Origin: Sandaracinaceae bacterium
Lineage (GTDB): Bacteria; Myxococcota_A; Polyangia; Polyangiales; Sandaracinaceae
Direction: 5' to 3'
Length of the DNA stretch: 57,519 nucleotides
Assembly: GCA_019694315.1 (NCBI GenBank)
Contig: JAIBCE010000008.1
Span: 1-57,519, forward strand
Part shown: piece by piece, positions 8,462 through 17,312 of the stretch
How positions within the stretch are numbered: position 1 is the first letter of the stretch
How the letters are laid out: every line of letters begins with the position of its first letter
Notes under the pieces: generated by a model
The model's database searches: none
What the model was told of the DNA's origin: nothing
The model's input: the letters and a program-made list of their open reading frames with translations, nothing else
Program-made: the position numbers and the translations under genes

Positions 8462-9435
8462 CCGTGCGTCTCGCCATCTCCGCGGGCGATCCGGCGGGCG
8501 TGGGCCCCGAGGTCTCGGTGCGCGCGCTCGCGTCGGTGGCGCTCGAGGCCCCGCCGCTGCTCTTCGGTGACGCCGCCGATCTCGGCCCGCGCCTGGCCGC
8601 GCTCGGCCTCGCCGATCGGGTCGAGCTGATCGACGTGGGTCGCTGCGATCCCGAGGTGGTGCGCCGACACGAGGATCACGCGGCGTCGGGCCTGATCGCG
8701 CTCGCCTCGCTCGATGGCGCCATCGACGCGGTGCGCGCGGGACGCGCCGCGGCCGTGGTGACGGCCCCCGTGTCCAAGGCCGCGATCACCCTGTGCGGTC
8801 AGCCCTTCGTGGGCCAGACCGAGCACCTCGCCCGGCGCGCGGGCCTGGCCGACGACGACGTGACGATGATGTTCCTCGGGCCGCGCCTCTCGGTGTCGCT
8901 CGTGACGACGCACCTCTCGATCCGCGCGGTGCCGGACGCGATCACGGCCGAGCGCGTGCGCCGCGCCACCGTGCACCTCGCCGAGGCGCTCGTGGCGCTC
9001 GAGGCGGCGCACGGCGCGTCGATCACGGTGAGCGGGCTCAACCCGCACGCCGGCGAGCACGGGCTCTTCGGCGACGAGGAGACGCGCGTGATCGCGCCCG
9101 TGCTCGCCTCGCTCCGCGGCCTCTCGCCGTTCGTCGAGGGGCGCCTCGCGCTCGCGGGCCCGCAGCCCGCGGAGGCCGCGTTCCGCATGGCGCAGGCGGC
9201 CGTGCACGCGGGTGTCGTCGCGATGTTCCACGACCAGGCGACGATCGCGAGCAAGCTCCTCGACTGGGGCAGCGCGGTGAACGTGACCTGGGGCCTGCCG
9301 TTCGTGCGCACGAGCGTCGATCACGGCGTGGCGTTCGACGCCGCGCGCAGCGGGCGCATCGACCCCGAGGGGATGATCGCGGCCGTCGAGCTCGGCGCGC
9401 GCCTCGCGCGAGGACGCCGCGGAGGTGGGGCGTGA
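8458..9435 (+). CDS. pdxA: 4-hydroxythreonine-4-phosphate dehydrogenase PdxA
   Basis: A 325-residue protein of normal family length. PdxA oxidises 4-phosphohydroxy-L-threonine in the DXP-dependent pyridoxal-phosphate pathway, as a cytosolic divalent-metal dimer. Visible signatures are the N-terminal ISAGDPAGVGPE, GQTEHLARRAG with a metal-ligand His, SGLNPHAGEHGLFG, and FHDQATIASKLL, where the usual HDQGLIP is slightly changed. The C-terminal TSVDHGVAFD motif, contributing substrate and metal contacts, is intact. The GTG start overlaps the preceding stop by 4 nt and the stop overlaps the uvrA GTG by 4 nt. Confidence 0.93.
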   Translation: MTVRLAISAGDPAGVGPEVSVRALASVALEAPPLLFGDAADLGPRLAALGLADRVELIDVGRCDPEVVRRHEDHAASGLIALASLDGAIDAVRAGRAAAVVTAPVSKAAITLCGQPFVGQTEHLARRAGLADDDVTMMFLGPRLSVSLVTTHLSIRAVPDAITAERVRRATVHLAEALVALEAAHGASITVSGLNPHAGEHGLFGDEETRVIAPVLASLRGLSPFVEGRLALAGPQPAEAAFRMAQAAVHAGVVAMFHDQATIASKLLDWGSAVNVTWGLPFVRTSVDHGVAFDAARSGRIDPEGMIAAVELGARLARGRRGGGA

Positions 9436-12161
9436 TCCGGGTGCGCGGCGCGCGCGAGCACAACCTGAAGGGCATCGACGTCGCCTTCCCGCGCGGCGAG
9501 ATCAGCGTCGTCACGGGGCCGAGCGGCTCGGGCAAGAGCTCGCTCGTCTTCGACACGCTCTACGCCGAGAGCCAGCGCCGCTACGTCGAGTCGCTCGGCA
9601 CGCACGCGCGCCAGTACCTCGAGATTCTCGCGCGCCCCGACGTGGACGCGATCGAGGGCCTCTCGCCCGCGATCGCGGTGCGTCAGGAGCCGCCGCACAA
9701 GAGCCCACGCTCCACCGTGGGCACCGTCACCGAGGTGCACGACTTCCTGCGCGTGCTCTTCGCGCGCGTGGGGCGACCGCACTGTCCGAGCTGCGGGCGC
9801 GAGGTGCGCGCGTACACGGTGCAGGAGATCGTCGATCGCGCGGAGCGCACCCTGGGCGCGCGCGTGGTGATCCGCGCGCCGATCGTGCGCGGCAAGGTGG
9901 GCGACGTGGCCCCCGAGCTCGCGCGGCTCCGCAAGGAGGGCTTCGTGCGCGTGGTGCTCGACGGGCAGACGCGCGATCTCGGCGAGACGATCACGGCCGA
10001 GTCGCGTGCGAGCCACGAGCTCGACGTGATCGTCGATCGCCTGGTGATCAAGCCCGACGTGCGCACGCGCCTGACGGACGCGGTCGAGCTCGCGATGAAG
10101 ACGAGCGGCGGCCTCGTGCGCCTCGCGATCGAGGGCGAGCCCGACGAGCTGCTCTCGGAGCGCGCCATCTGCGCGAGCTGCGATCGCACGCTGCCGGTGA
10201 TCACGCCGCGCTCGTTCTCGTGGAACACGCCCGAGGGAGCCTGCCCACGCTGCGAGGGCCTGGGCGAGATCGCGTCGTCGTCGGTCGAGCCGTCGGACGA
10301 CGGGCGTGCGTCGGAGGGCCACGCGAAGGCCTCGGAGAGCACGGCGAAGGCTTCGGAGGGCCCCGCGAAGGCTCCACGGGGCCGCGCGAGGCCTTCGGGG
10401 GGCCAAGCGAAGGCCTCGCGGGGGCATGCGAAGGCTGCGGGGGGGCCGAACGCTTCGGAGACCAGCGCGAAGGCGCCGCGGGGCACCGCGAGGGCCTCGC
10501 GCGGCGCGGGCGGCGATGTGCGCGAGGACGACGAGCTCGACACCGAGCGCGCGGAGGAATCGCGGGTGTGCCCGCTCTGCGCGGGCCATCGGCTTCGCGA
10601 GGAGTCGCGCGCCGTGAAGGTGCTCGATCGCACCCTCGGTGAGCTGTCGTCGATGGCGGTCACTGCGCTCGCGACGCTGCTCCGCGATCCCGATCTGCGC
10701 GCGAGTCGCTGGAGCGAGCGCGAGCGCGACATCGGTACGCCGCTCCTCGGCGAGATCGACGCGCGCCTTCGCTTCCTCGACGAGGTGGGCGTCGGCTACC
10801 TCTCGCTCGGTCGCTCGGCCACGACGCTGAGCTCGGGCGAGGCGCAGCGCATCCGCCTCGGGACGCGCCTCGGCGGCGCGCTCGTGGGCGTGCTCTACGT
10901 GCTCGACGAGCCGTCGCTCGGCCTCCATCCGCGCGACACGGCGAGGCTCGTGGCCACGCTCGAGCGCCTCCGGGACCAGGGCAACACGGTGGTGGTGGTC
11001 GAGCACGACCTCGACATCGTCCGCGCGGCGAGCCACGTGGTGGATCTCGGGCCCGGCGCGGGTGTGCACGGCGGCGCGCTCCTCTTCGCGGGCCTGCCGA
11101 GCGTGCTCGCGACCACCAAGGACACGGTCACCGGGCCCTGGCTCGCAGGAAAGTCCCTTCCGCCCCGGCGCCCTGCGCGATCACGAGGCGCGATCACGCT
11201 CTCGCAGGTGACCCTCCACAACCTCGTCGACGTGAGCGTCACGATCCCGCTCGGACAGCTCGTGGCGATCACCGGCGTCTCGGGCAGCGGCAAGAGCTCG
11301 CTCGTGGTCTCCGCGCTCCTGCCGAGCGTGCGCGCTGAGCTCGCTGGCAAGCGCGCGCCTTTCGCGCTGTCGGGCGCGGGCGGGATCGGCCGCGTGGTCT
11401 CGGTGGATCAGAGCCCGATCGGACGGACGCCTCGCTCCACGCCGGCCACGTACGTGGGCCTCATGACGCCGCTCCGCGAGCTCTACGCGTCGCTGCCCGA
11501 GGCGCGCGCGCGCGGCTACGACGCGGCGCGCTTCAGCTCCAACGTGAAGGGCGGGCGCTGCGAGGCGTGCGAGGGCGAGGGCGTGGTGCGCGTGGAGATG
11601 CAGCTCCTCAGCGACGTGTACGTGCGCTGCCAGAGCTGCGGCGGCACCCGCTACAACCGCGACACGCTCGAGGTGCGCTACCGCGGGCTCTCGATCGCCG
11701 ACGCGCTCGCGCTGCCGATCGAGGAGGCCGCCGAGCTGTTCACGGTGATCCCGGCGCTGCGCGATCGGCTCGCCACGCTGCGATCGCTCGGCCTCGGCTA
11801 CCTCACGCTCGGCCAGAGCGGCACGACGCTCTCGGGCGGCGAGGCGCAGCGCCTCAAGCTGGGCAAGGAGCTCGCGCGCAGAAGCGAGACACCCACGCTC
11901 TACGTGCTCGACGAGCCGACCACGGGCCTTCATCCGTGCGACGTGGAGGCGCTGCTCGAGGTGCTCGATCAGCTCGTCGGTCAGGGGCACACGGTGATCG
12001 TGATCGAGCACGCGATGGAGCTCGTGGCGTGCGCCGATCACGTGATCGATCTCGGCCCCGAGGGCGGCGCCGCGGGCGGTCGCATCGTCGCGCAGGGCAC
12101 GCCCGCCGAGGTCGCCAAGACCAAGACGCACACGGGACGGGCGCTCGCGGCGGCGCGCTGA
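9432..12161 (+). CDS. uvrA: UvrA-family excision-repair ATPase with repeat tract replacing the insertion domain
   Basis: A 909-residue UvrA homologue, the damage-recognition ATPase of nucleotide excision repair. Present are ABC domain I Walker A GPSGSGKS (K35), a UvrB-binding-like region (about 118-250), zinc module 1 (CASC...CPRC, to about residue 280), CPLCAGHRL, signature LSSGEAQR and LDEPSLGLHP. Domain II has Walker A GVSGSGKS (K621), zinc module 2 (CEACEGEG...CQSCGG), LSGGEAQR and LDEPTTGLHP. Between zinc module 1 and CPLC the family normally has a folded DNA-binding insertion domain of over 100 residues (VVPDPSLS...FEGV). Here there is only a low-complexity tract of AKASEGx-type 7-residue repeats. 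It could be a specialised paralogue. Start GTG overlaps pdxA by 4 nt. Confidence 0.88.
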   Translation: MIRVRGAREHNLKGIDVAFPRGEISVVTGPSGSGKSSLVFDTLYAESQRRYVESLGTHARQYLEILARPDVDAIEGLSPAIAVRQEPPHKSPRSTVGTVTEVHDFLRVLFARVGRPHCPSCGREVRAYTVQEIVDRAERTLGARVVIRAPIVRGKVGDVAPELARLRKEGFVRVVLDGQTRDLGETITAESRASHELDVIVDRLVIKPDVRTRLTDAVELAMKTSGGLVRLAIEGEPDELLSERAICASCDRTLPVITPRSFSWNTPEGACPRCEGLGEIASSSVEPSDDGRASEGHAKASESTAKASEGPAKAPRGRARPSGGQAKASRGHAKAAGGPNASETSAKAPRGTARASRGAGGDVREDDELDTERAEESRVCPLCAGHRLREESRAVKVLDRTLGELSSMAVTALATLLRDPDLRASRWSERERDIGTPLLGEIDARLRFLDEVGVGYLSLGRSATTLSSGEAQRIRLGTRLGGALVGVLYVLDEPSLGLHPRDTARLVATLERLRDQGNTVVVVEHDLDIVRAASHVVDLGPGAGVHGGALLFAGLPSVLATTKDTVTGPWLAGKSLPPRRPARSRGAITLSQVTLHNLVDVSVTIPLGQLVAITGVSGSGKSSLVVSALLPSVRAELAGKRAPFALSGAGGIGRVVSVDQSPIGRTPRSTPATYVGLMTPLRELYASLPEARARGYDAARFSSNVKGGRCEACEGEGVVRVEMQLLSDVYVRCQSCGGTRYNRDTLEVRYRGLSIADALALPIEEAAELFTVIPALRDRLATLRSLGLGYLTLGQSGTTLSGGEAQRLKLGKELARRSETPTLYVLDEPTTGLHPCDVEALLEVLDQLVGQGHTVIVIEHAMELVACADHVIDLGPEGGAAGGRIVAQGTPAEVAKTKTHTGRALAAAR
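10306..10540 (+). repeat. 21-bp in-frame coding repeat inside uvrA
   Basis: About ten degenerate 21-bp units, each starting near GCGAAGGC and continuing TTCGGAGGG, encode (A-K-A-S/P-E/R-G-x)n. Unit starts include GCGAAGGCCTCGGAG, GCGAAGGCTTCGGAG and GCGAGGCCTTCGGGG. One unit is irregular around GGPNASETS. A related unit occurs, in sense orientation, in the gene at 29371-30420. Confidence 0.8.
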
Positions 12162-12182
12162 TCCGGATCCGATCCCGTGCGA

Positions 12183-12900
12183 TCAGATCCCGTGCGGTCG
12201 CTCGGCCGGCGGGGCGCCCGCGAGGTTGAACGGGTAGTGCACCGTGACCTCGCCTCCCTCGGGCGGAGGGAAGGTCATGCGCGAGGTGACGCCCGTGAAG
12301 CAGCGCGTGACGGTCTCGTTCTCGATTCCGTCCTCCATCACGTGCGCCTCGCGCACGGTGCCGTCCGTCTTCGGCGATCACGAATTCCATCGTGAGGCGG
12401 CCCGCGAGATCGGGGTGGCGGCTCAGCTCCCACTCGAAGCAGAACCGAAAGTAGCCCGCGTTGTCGCGCACCACGTCGCGGATGGCGCCCGGTGAGAGCG
12501 TGCCTCGCGTCGCCCCCGCGTCGAGCTCGTCGGGAGGCTCGGAGGCTCCCTCGGACCCCGAGGGGCCGGACCCGGAAGGCGAACCCGAGCCGGACTCGGA
12601 ACCGGAACCGGACGACTCGGAACCGGAGCCGGAGCCGGAGCCGGACTCGGAACCGGAACCCGACGACTCGGAACCGGACTCGGAGCCGGTGCCGGAACCG
12701 GAACCGGACTCGGAACGGGACTCGGGACCGGAAGCGGACCCGGACGCGGTCTCGGACGCGGAGCCGGATCCGGTCTCGAACGCGGAGCCGGAGACCGACT
12801 CGGAACCGTCCGTGGGCGACGTGCCGAGCGAGCGCCACGCGAGGAGGCCGAGCACACAGAGGCCCATGACGCTCAGCGCTGCGACGAGTCTCGGGTTCAC
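12183..12900 (-). pseudogene. AgmX/PglI-type C-terminal domain protein, frameshifted by a 4-bp duplication
   Basis: The open frame starts with GTG at 12900 (MNPRLVAALSVMGLCVLGLL, a TM or signal anchor), then a long Ser/Gly/Glu repeat linker. A domain beginning LSPGAIRDVVRDNAGYFRFC continues FEWELSRHPDLAGRLTMEFV, resembling the TonB-like AgmX/PglI C-terminal domain of myxobacterial gliding and TonB-like proteins. After IAEDG the frame is lost. One frame over it continues TVREAHVMEDGIENETVTRC and ends HYPFNLAGAPPAERPHGI-stop at 12183-12185. At the switch the sense strand reads GACGGACGGCACC, with ACGG duplicated in tandem; one copy restores DGTVREAH. Otherwise the shifted frame runs to 11854 inside uvrA antisense. 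It is either a true frameshift or an assembly error. Confidence 0.72.
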
Positions 12901-13009
12901 GCGTCACCCCTTCGGTAGCAAACGTGGGTCAGGAAACGAAACGAGCCCGGACGTGCTGTCGTCCAGGCTCGGTTCGACCCTCGGGGGCGCGGGAGGTTCT
13001 CGTGGCGCC

Positions 13010-13047
13010 GGCGCCCGGTCCTATTGGCACCCGGTCCTATTGGCGCC
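13010..13047. repeat. 16-bp tandem duplication downstream of rpoZ
   Basis: Two adjacent copies of GGC(G/A)CCCGGTCCTATT, then a partial third (GGCGCC), lie 17-54 nt past the rpoZ stop. The AT-containing CCTATT stands out in this GC-rich DNA. No function is assigned. Confidence 0.7.
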
Positions 13048-13063
13048 AGCGTCCGGCGCGCGC

Positions 13064-13303
13064 TCAGCGCTCGGAGCGCTTGCGCTCCTCGATGAACTCG
13101 TTGACCGCCTCTTGCGAGCGGCGGTTCCAGTGCACGTGGCCGGCCGCGATCTCGCGGAGCGCCGTGACCGCCGGGCGGTTCTTGGAGTCCACGAGCGCCG
13201 GGGCGCCCTTCATGATCTGACGGGTGCGCTGCGCGGCCAGAACGACCAGCGCGAAGCGGTTCTCGTCGTGCTCCAGACAGTCTTCGACGGTGACGCGTGC
13301 CAT
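13064..13303 (-). CDS. rpoZ: RNA polymerase omega subunit
   Basis: A 79-residue protein matching bacterial RpoZ, which helps fold and stabilise the beta' subunit of RNA polymerase. It begins [20 protein letters not shown] and has the family core [14 protein letters not shown], followed by [15 protein letters not shown], the conserved helix contacting beta'. Length is normal. The ATG at 13301-13303 has GAGGAG 6-7 nt upstream. It is divergent from the methyltransferase gene. Confidence 0.93.
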   Translation of the reverse strand: MARVTVEDCLEHDENRFALVVLAAQRTRQIMKGAPALVDSKNRPAVTALREIAAGHVHWNRRSQEAVNEFIEERKRSER

Positions 13304-13413
13304 GGGCTCCTCGGAAGGGGGCGGAAGGTAACGGGACGGCGAGCCCGCGTCAAACCGCGGCCCTCACGGCGGCGTTTGACCGATCCGCGAGCCTCGGCCA
13401 TGAAAGCCCGGCC

Positions 13414-14265
13414 ATGACGTCCACCAAGGCCGAGATCGACCTCTCCTACAGCGTCTCCAACGATTTCTTCGAGCTCTGGCTCGACGAGAACATGCACTAC
13501 ACGTCGGCGAGCTACCTCACCGGCAAGGAGACGCTGGAGGAGGCGCAGTGGAACAAGTGCCGCATCCTCTACGAGTACGCGGAGATGAACCCCGACAAGC
13601 TGGTGCTCGACATCGGCTGCGGCTGGGGCTCGAACCTCGCATACCACGCGATGCGCGGCACCAAGCGCAGCCACGGCATCACGCTGTCCACGGCGCAGGC
13701 CGAGTACGCCAACGGCAAGAAGCACGCGGGCGTGCACGTGATGATGCAGGACTTCTGGGACTACCAGCCCAAGGAGCTCTACGACGCCCTGCAGTCGATC
13801 GAGATGGTCGATCACGTCGTGTCGCCGCAGCAGGCGAACGAGGGCAAGGCCGTCGAGCTCTACCGCAACTACTTCAAGCGCTGCTGGGAGCTCACCAAGC
13901 CCGGCGGCTGGTTCGGCTTCCAGGCGATCCTTCGTGATCGCGTGCCGCGCACGAAGAAGGATCTCGAGGACCTGAAGTTCACGGCTGACGTGATCTTCCC
14001 CGGCGGCCTCAACCCGCGCCTCGAGGAGCTCATCATGGCCGTGCGCCCGTACTGGGAGTGCGTCGAGATGCGCACGCAGCGCACGAGCTACGGGCGCACC
14101 ACCGGGGAGTGGCTCCGCAAGCTGCGCCTGCACGAGAAGACGATCCGCGCGAAGTGGGGCGATCAGGTCTTCACCGACTACGAGCGCTACCTCGACACCT
14201 GCGTGCGCGCGTTCGACGCGCACTGGTCGAGCGACGTGCAGATGAAGCTCCGGCGCTGCGACTGA
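13414..14265 (+). CDS. Cyclopropane-fatty-acid-synthase-like SAM-dependent methyltransferase
   Basis: A 283-residue class I methyltransferase of the CFA/mycolic-acid cyclopropane synthase superfamily. N-terminal YSVSNDFFELWLDENMHYTS matches the family opening (YDxSNDFFxLFLDxxMxYS), and motif I is VLDIGCGWGSNLAYHAM. IEMVDHVV follows at the site where true CFA synthases have the ExxEHVG motif. The substrate is probably a lipid or polyketide chain, but the family also includes small-molecule C- and N-methyltransferases. The ATG at 13414 was chosen because it begins the conserved N-terminus; upstream codons are antisense to rpoZ. No SD is apparent. Confidence 0.85.
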   Translation: MTSTKAEIDLSYSVSNDFFELWLDENMHYTSASYLTGKETLEEAQWNKCRILYEYAEMNPDKLVLDIGCGWGSNLAYHAMRGTKRSHGITLSTAQAEYANGKKHAGVHVMMQDFWDYQPKELYDALQSIEMVDHVVSPQQANEGKAVELYRNYFKRCWELTKPGGWFGFQAILRDRVPRTKKDLEDLKFTADVIFPGGLNPRLEELIMAVRPYWECVEMRTQRTSYGRTTGEWLRKLRLHEKTIRAKWGDQVFTDYERYLDTCVRAFDAHWSSDVQMKLRRCD

Positions 14266-14333
14266 CACTGGCTGCGTGCCGGGGCCAGAGCGGGGCTTGG
14301 GGGGCGAGCGAGGAGCGGTGTAGCGTGGGCGCG

Positions 14334-14828
14334 ATGCTGAGATCGATCGTCCGGGCGCTCTCGTTCGTCGTGCTCGCGCTGCTCGTGCTCGCGTGCTGCT
14401 TCGGCGGTGGGGGGGGCGGGCCCACCGTCACCCGGCTCGATCCCTGGGGGGTCGAGCTCGAGAGCTCGTTCAGCGGAGGCGTGCAGCCCGATGGCTCGTA
14501 CCTCTTCACGAGCGGCGATGGATCGAGCTCGCTCGTGGTGCAGGCGGCGCCGCCTGCCGGGCCCGCCGCGGGCCGCGAGGCGCTCGCGCTCCTCGGTCAC
14601 CCCGCCACGGTGCAGTGGACGCGCCCGCGCACCTACGCGGGCATGAGCGGCATGGAGGCCCGCGTGAACGACACGGTGGCGGGGCAGGTCGTATGGATCG
14701 GCGCGTTCGATGCGCCGGGGGGCGTCGTCGTGATGCGCCTCTCGACGTCGTCGCAGTGGATCGACTCGCCGACGCGGGGCGATCCGGCGTGGGAGTCGCT
14801 CGCGATGGGCGTGCGCCCCGCGCGGTGA
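14334..14828 (+). CDS. Small lipoprotein of unknown function
   Basis: A 164-residue protein with a lipoprotein signal (MLRSIVRALSFVVLALLVLACC) and glycine-rich linker CFGGGGGG. A compact domain follows (TRLDPWGVELESSFSGG, ATVQWTRPRTYAGM, GQVVWIGAFDAPGGVVVMRL) that looks like a single beta-rich fold. I do not recognise the family. TAGCGT ends 7 nt before the ATG, with no SD. It is convergent with imuB, with a 10-nt gap. Confidence 0.7.
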   Translation: MLRSIVRALSFVVLALLVLACCFGGGGGGPTVTRLDPWGVELESSFSGGVQPDGSYLFTSGDGSSSLVVQAAPPAGPAAGREALALLGHPATVQWTRPRTYAGMSGMEARVNDTVAGQVVWIGAFDAPGGVVVMRLSTSSQWIDSPTRGDPAWESLAMGVRPAR

Positions 14829-14838
14829 CCGCGCGCGA

Positions 14839-16509
14839 TCAGTCCACGATCCCCTGGAGGAACCAGCGCTCCTCGGTCACGTCGCGGAAGATCCACAGCA
14901 GCGCGCCGTCCTCGCGCTCCGCGTAGAAATAGTCGCGCGTGACGAGCCCTTCGTCTGCACGCTCCCGCGCCCACCAGCCCGACTGCAGACGAAACGGCCC
15001 GCTCATGCTGCGTAGGGGCGGATCGAGGCGCGGCCCACCGCCAGGGCCCGGGAGCAGCGGCTCGGCGGGCGTGAGGATCCGTCGCACCAGGGCGGGCGAC
15101 CAGAACCGCGCGGCGACCTCGTGCGCCGAGAGGCTCGCGTCGGGCGGGGCGGGTCGTCGCGCGCGCGGCTCGGGCAGGCGCTCCACGGGCTCCCAGCGAA
15201 ACGAGCGCTCGGGCACCCAGCTGTCCTCGAGGCGAGGCACGGTGACCGCCTCGTCGCCGAAGGCCGCGCGCAGGCGCGCGATGCCGCGCGTGAGCGCCTC
15301 GGGATCGCGCGCGCGTCGCCCCTCGGGGCCTGCGGTGGTGAGCACGAGCTGCGTCGTGTCGAGCGGCGCAGGCTCCGCGCGGAGCACGATGCGCTGGATG
15401 CGTCCGAGGCGATCGGCGACGACGGTGGTGCTCGCCGTCGTGCGTGCCTCGCGAGCGCGCTCGCGCGTGGGCCCGCGCGCTCCGCCGATCCGACCGTCGG
15501 CCACGAGCGCGCCGAGGCGCAGGCGCAAGAGCTCGGTGACCGACGCCACGTCGCGCGAGGCGCGCGCAGGCCGAAGCGTCTCTTCGTGCACGGCGCCCTT
15601 CGCGAGGTCGAGGCCCCGCTCGCTCTCGAGGCGCACGTGCAGCGCGCCCAGCGCCAGGTGTCGCTCGGCGAGCGTGCCCAGGATCACGTGCAGCGCGCCG
15701 CGCATGCAGAAGAGCAAGCGGTTCTCGTCGTCGCCCGGCGGATCGACCTCGGCCTCGATCTCGATCGGCGCCTCGTCGCGCGCGGGCTCGAACGGCGTGT
15801 CCCACCCGCCCGCGAGCTCGGCAGAGAGCCGCGCGGCGTCGCGACCGAAGCGCACCGAGAGCTCCCCACGCGGGATCGCGAGCAGCTCGCCCAGCGTGCG
15901 CACCCCCATCACGAAGAGCGCGTCGGCGAGCTCCACCGGCAGATCGAGGCATGCGAGCGGGACACGCGCCGCGAGCCCGCGCTCCTCGTCCTCGCTCTCG
16001 AGCACGCGCACGCGCCGCTCGACCTTGCGCGAGCGCGAGAGCCCGCGGGCGATGGCCCACGTCGGTAGGCGCGCGTGCCCCACGACCACCGACGCGATCC
16101 AGCGCCGCGCCTCGATCTCGGTCGCGATCGCGCGCGACCACCGATCGAGCGTACCGAAGAGCGACATCATTCCGTCGGGGTCGAGCCAGATCGCGCCGGG
16201 CCGCGCGCGGTCGGGCTCGACGCGCGGCGTGAAGCGCAGGAGCGCGCCTACGAGCTCGGCGCGCAGATCTTCGACGCGATGCGTGGCCACGGGCGCCGCG
16301 CGGAGCTCGCGCGTGATCGCGAGCGCCGCCACGTAGCGCATGCCCACGCGGACGCCGAGCTCCTGCGCCGCGGCGCTCACCCACGTGACGGGCGCGTGCG
16401 GCTCGTCGCGCGCGACGACGGCCACGGGGAGCCCGTCCCACTCGGGATGATCGCGGCGCAGCACCTGCAGCGGCAGCGCCGGCAGATCCACGCACGCGAT
16501 CCGCCTCAT
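14839..16509 (-). CDS. imuB: ImuB-like Y-family polymerase homologue
   Basis: A 556-residue protein of the DinB/UmuC superfamily, ImuB type: the mutasome scaffold linking ImuA, the beta clamp and DnaE2 during mutagenic repair. The N-terminus MRRIACVDLPALPLQVLRRD aligns with the polymerase palm. The usual catalytic acidic motif is replaced by IWLDPDGMMSLFG, as expected of inactive ImuB proteins. HhH-like elements (LACLDLPVELADALFVMGVR TLGEL) lie in the middle. The C-terminal region with repeated W/F motifs (GWWARERADEGLVTRDYFY) is typical of ImuB. It begins 7 nt after the imuA stop. No dnaE2 lies nearby. Confidence 0.87.
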   Translation of the reverse strand: MRRIACVDLPALPLQVLRRDHPEWDGLPVAVVARDEPHAPVTWVSAAAQELGVRVGMRYVAALAITRELRAAPVATHRVEDLRAELVGALLRFTPRVEPDRARPGAIWLDPDGMMSLFGTLDRWSRAIATEIEARRWIASVVVGHARLPTWAIARGLSRSRKVERRVRVLESEDEERGLAARVPLACLDLPVELADALFVMGVRTLGELLAIPRGELSVRFGRDAARLSAELAGGWDTPFEPARDEAPIEIEAEVDPPGDDENRLLFCMRGALHVILGTLAERHLALGALHVRLESERGLDLAKGAVHEETLRPARASRDVASVTELLRLRLGALVADGRIGGARGPTRERAREARTTASTTVVADRLGRIQRIVLRAEPAPLDTTQLVLTTAGPEGRRARDPEALTRGIARLRAAFGDEAVTVPRLEDSWVPERSFRWEPVERLPEPRARRPAPPDASLSAHEVAARFWSPALVRRILTPAEPLLPGPGGGPRLDPPLRSMSGPFRLQSGWWARERADEGLVTRDYFYAEREDGALLWIFRDVTEERWFLQGIVD

Positions 16510-16516
16510 GCGGACC

Positions 16517-17293
16517 TCATGCCGTCTGCTTCCACGGGGTGTGGGCGATCGCGTCGTGCGCGTCGTGCACCGGCGCGCTCGGCTCGGCCTCGGTGGCAGG
16601 AGCGCGCTCCTCCTCGAGGGGGTCCTCGAGGAAGGGGCGCAGCGTTCCCGTCTTGTCCTTGAGCACCTCCGTCGTGATCGCGAGGCGGCCTTCGTCGTCG
16701 CGCACGAGCCCGACCTCGTCGCTCGCGTGTCGCACGGCGAGGCGCACCGACACGAGCGGCCCGAGCGAGGGCGCGGCGTGGTCGTGAGGCGAGACGAGCA
16801 CGAGGCGGCCGCCGTGCTCGCGCGCGAGCCCGAAGAGGCGACCGAGCCAGGCCTCGCCGCGCAGCATGTTGTCCTCGCGCCGTCCCCGCATGGGCCCCGT
16901 GCGCATCACACCCGTGCGCATCACCCGGGCGCGCGCGTTCGAGAGATCGAGCACCACCGCGCCCATCACCCCCGTTCGCAAGAGCAGCTCCGCGGCGCGC
17001 GGTCCAGCGCTCGGATCGTGATCGGGCACGTGCACGACGAGCAGCGCGTCGAGATCGATCCCCGCGCGCGCCCAGTCCGGCGGATAGAGCCCTGCGCTGC
17101 GCGGCGCGACCCACGCCACGTGCTCGGCGCGCGCCTGCAGCGCGAGCACGAGCGACACGACGGCGCTCGCCTGCGCCCCATCGGCGCCGCACGAGAGCTC
17201 GACGATCCGACCTGCCGCGAGCTCGACGAGCGCAGGCATCGACACGATCGACGCGGAGCCGCGAAGTCCGGGGCGAGGGGAGGGCGCACGCAT
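16517..17293 (-). CDS. imuA: ImuA-like RecA-fold protein
   Basis: A 258-residue protein upstream of imuB, in the position and size of ImuA (RecA/SulA-like mutasome component). Recognisable are PALVELAAGRIVELSCGADG in the place of the P-loop, with no intact Walker A lysine, then VAWVAPRSAGLYPPDWARAGID and VVLDLSNARA as in RecA-like proteins. A local repeat around ARVMRTGVMRTGPMRGRRED suggests a small insertion. In-frame starts exist at 17362, 17320 and 17241. I chose 17293 because the ATG at 17320 lies inside the LexA-like operator. Assignment rests on context plus weak similarity. Confidence 0.75.
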   Translation of the reverse strand: MRAPSPRPGLRGSASIVSMPALVELAAGRIVELSCGADGAQASAVVSLVLALQARAEHVAWVAPRSAGLYPPDWARAGIDLDALLVVHVPDHDPSAGPRAAELLLRTGVMGAVVLDLSNARARVMRTGVMRTGPMRGRREDNMLRGEAWLGRLFGLAREHGGRLVLVSPHDHAAPSLGPLVSVRLAVRHASDEVGLVRDDEGRLAITTEVLKDKTGTLRPFLEDPLEEERAPATEAEPSAPVHDAHDAIAHTPWKQTA

Positions 17294-17312
17294 GGGTGGA
17301 TCGAGGACATGG

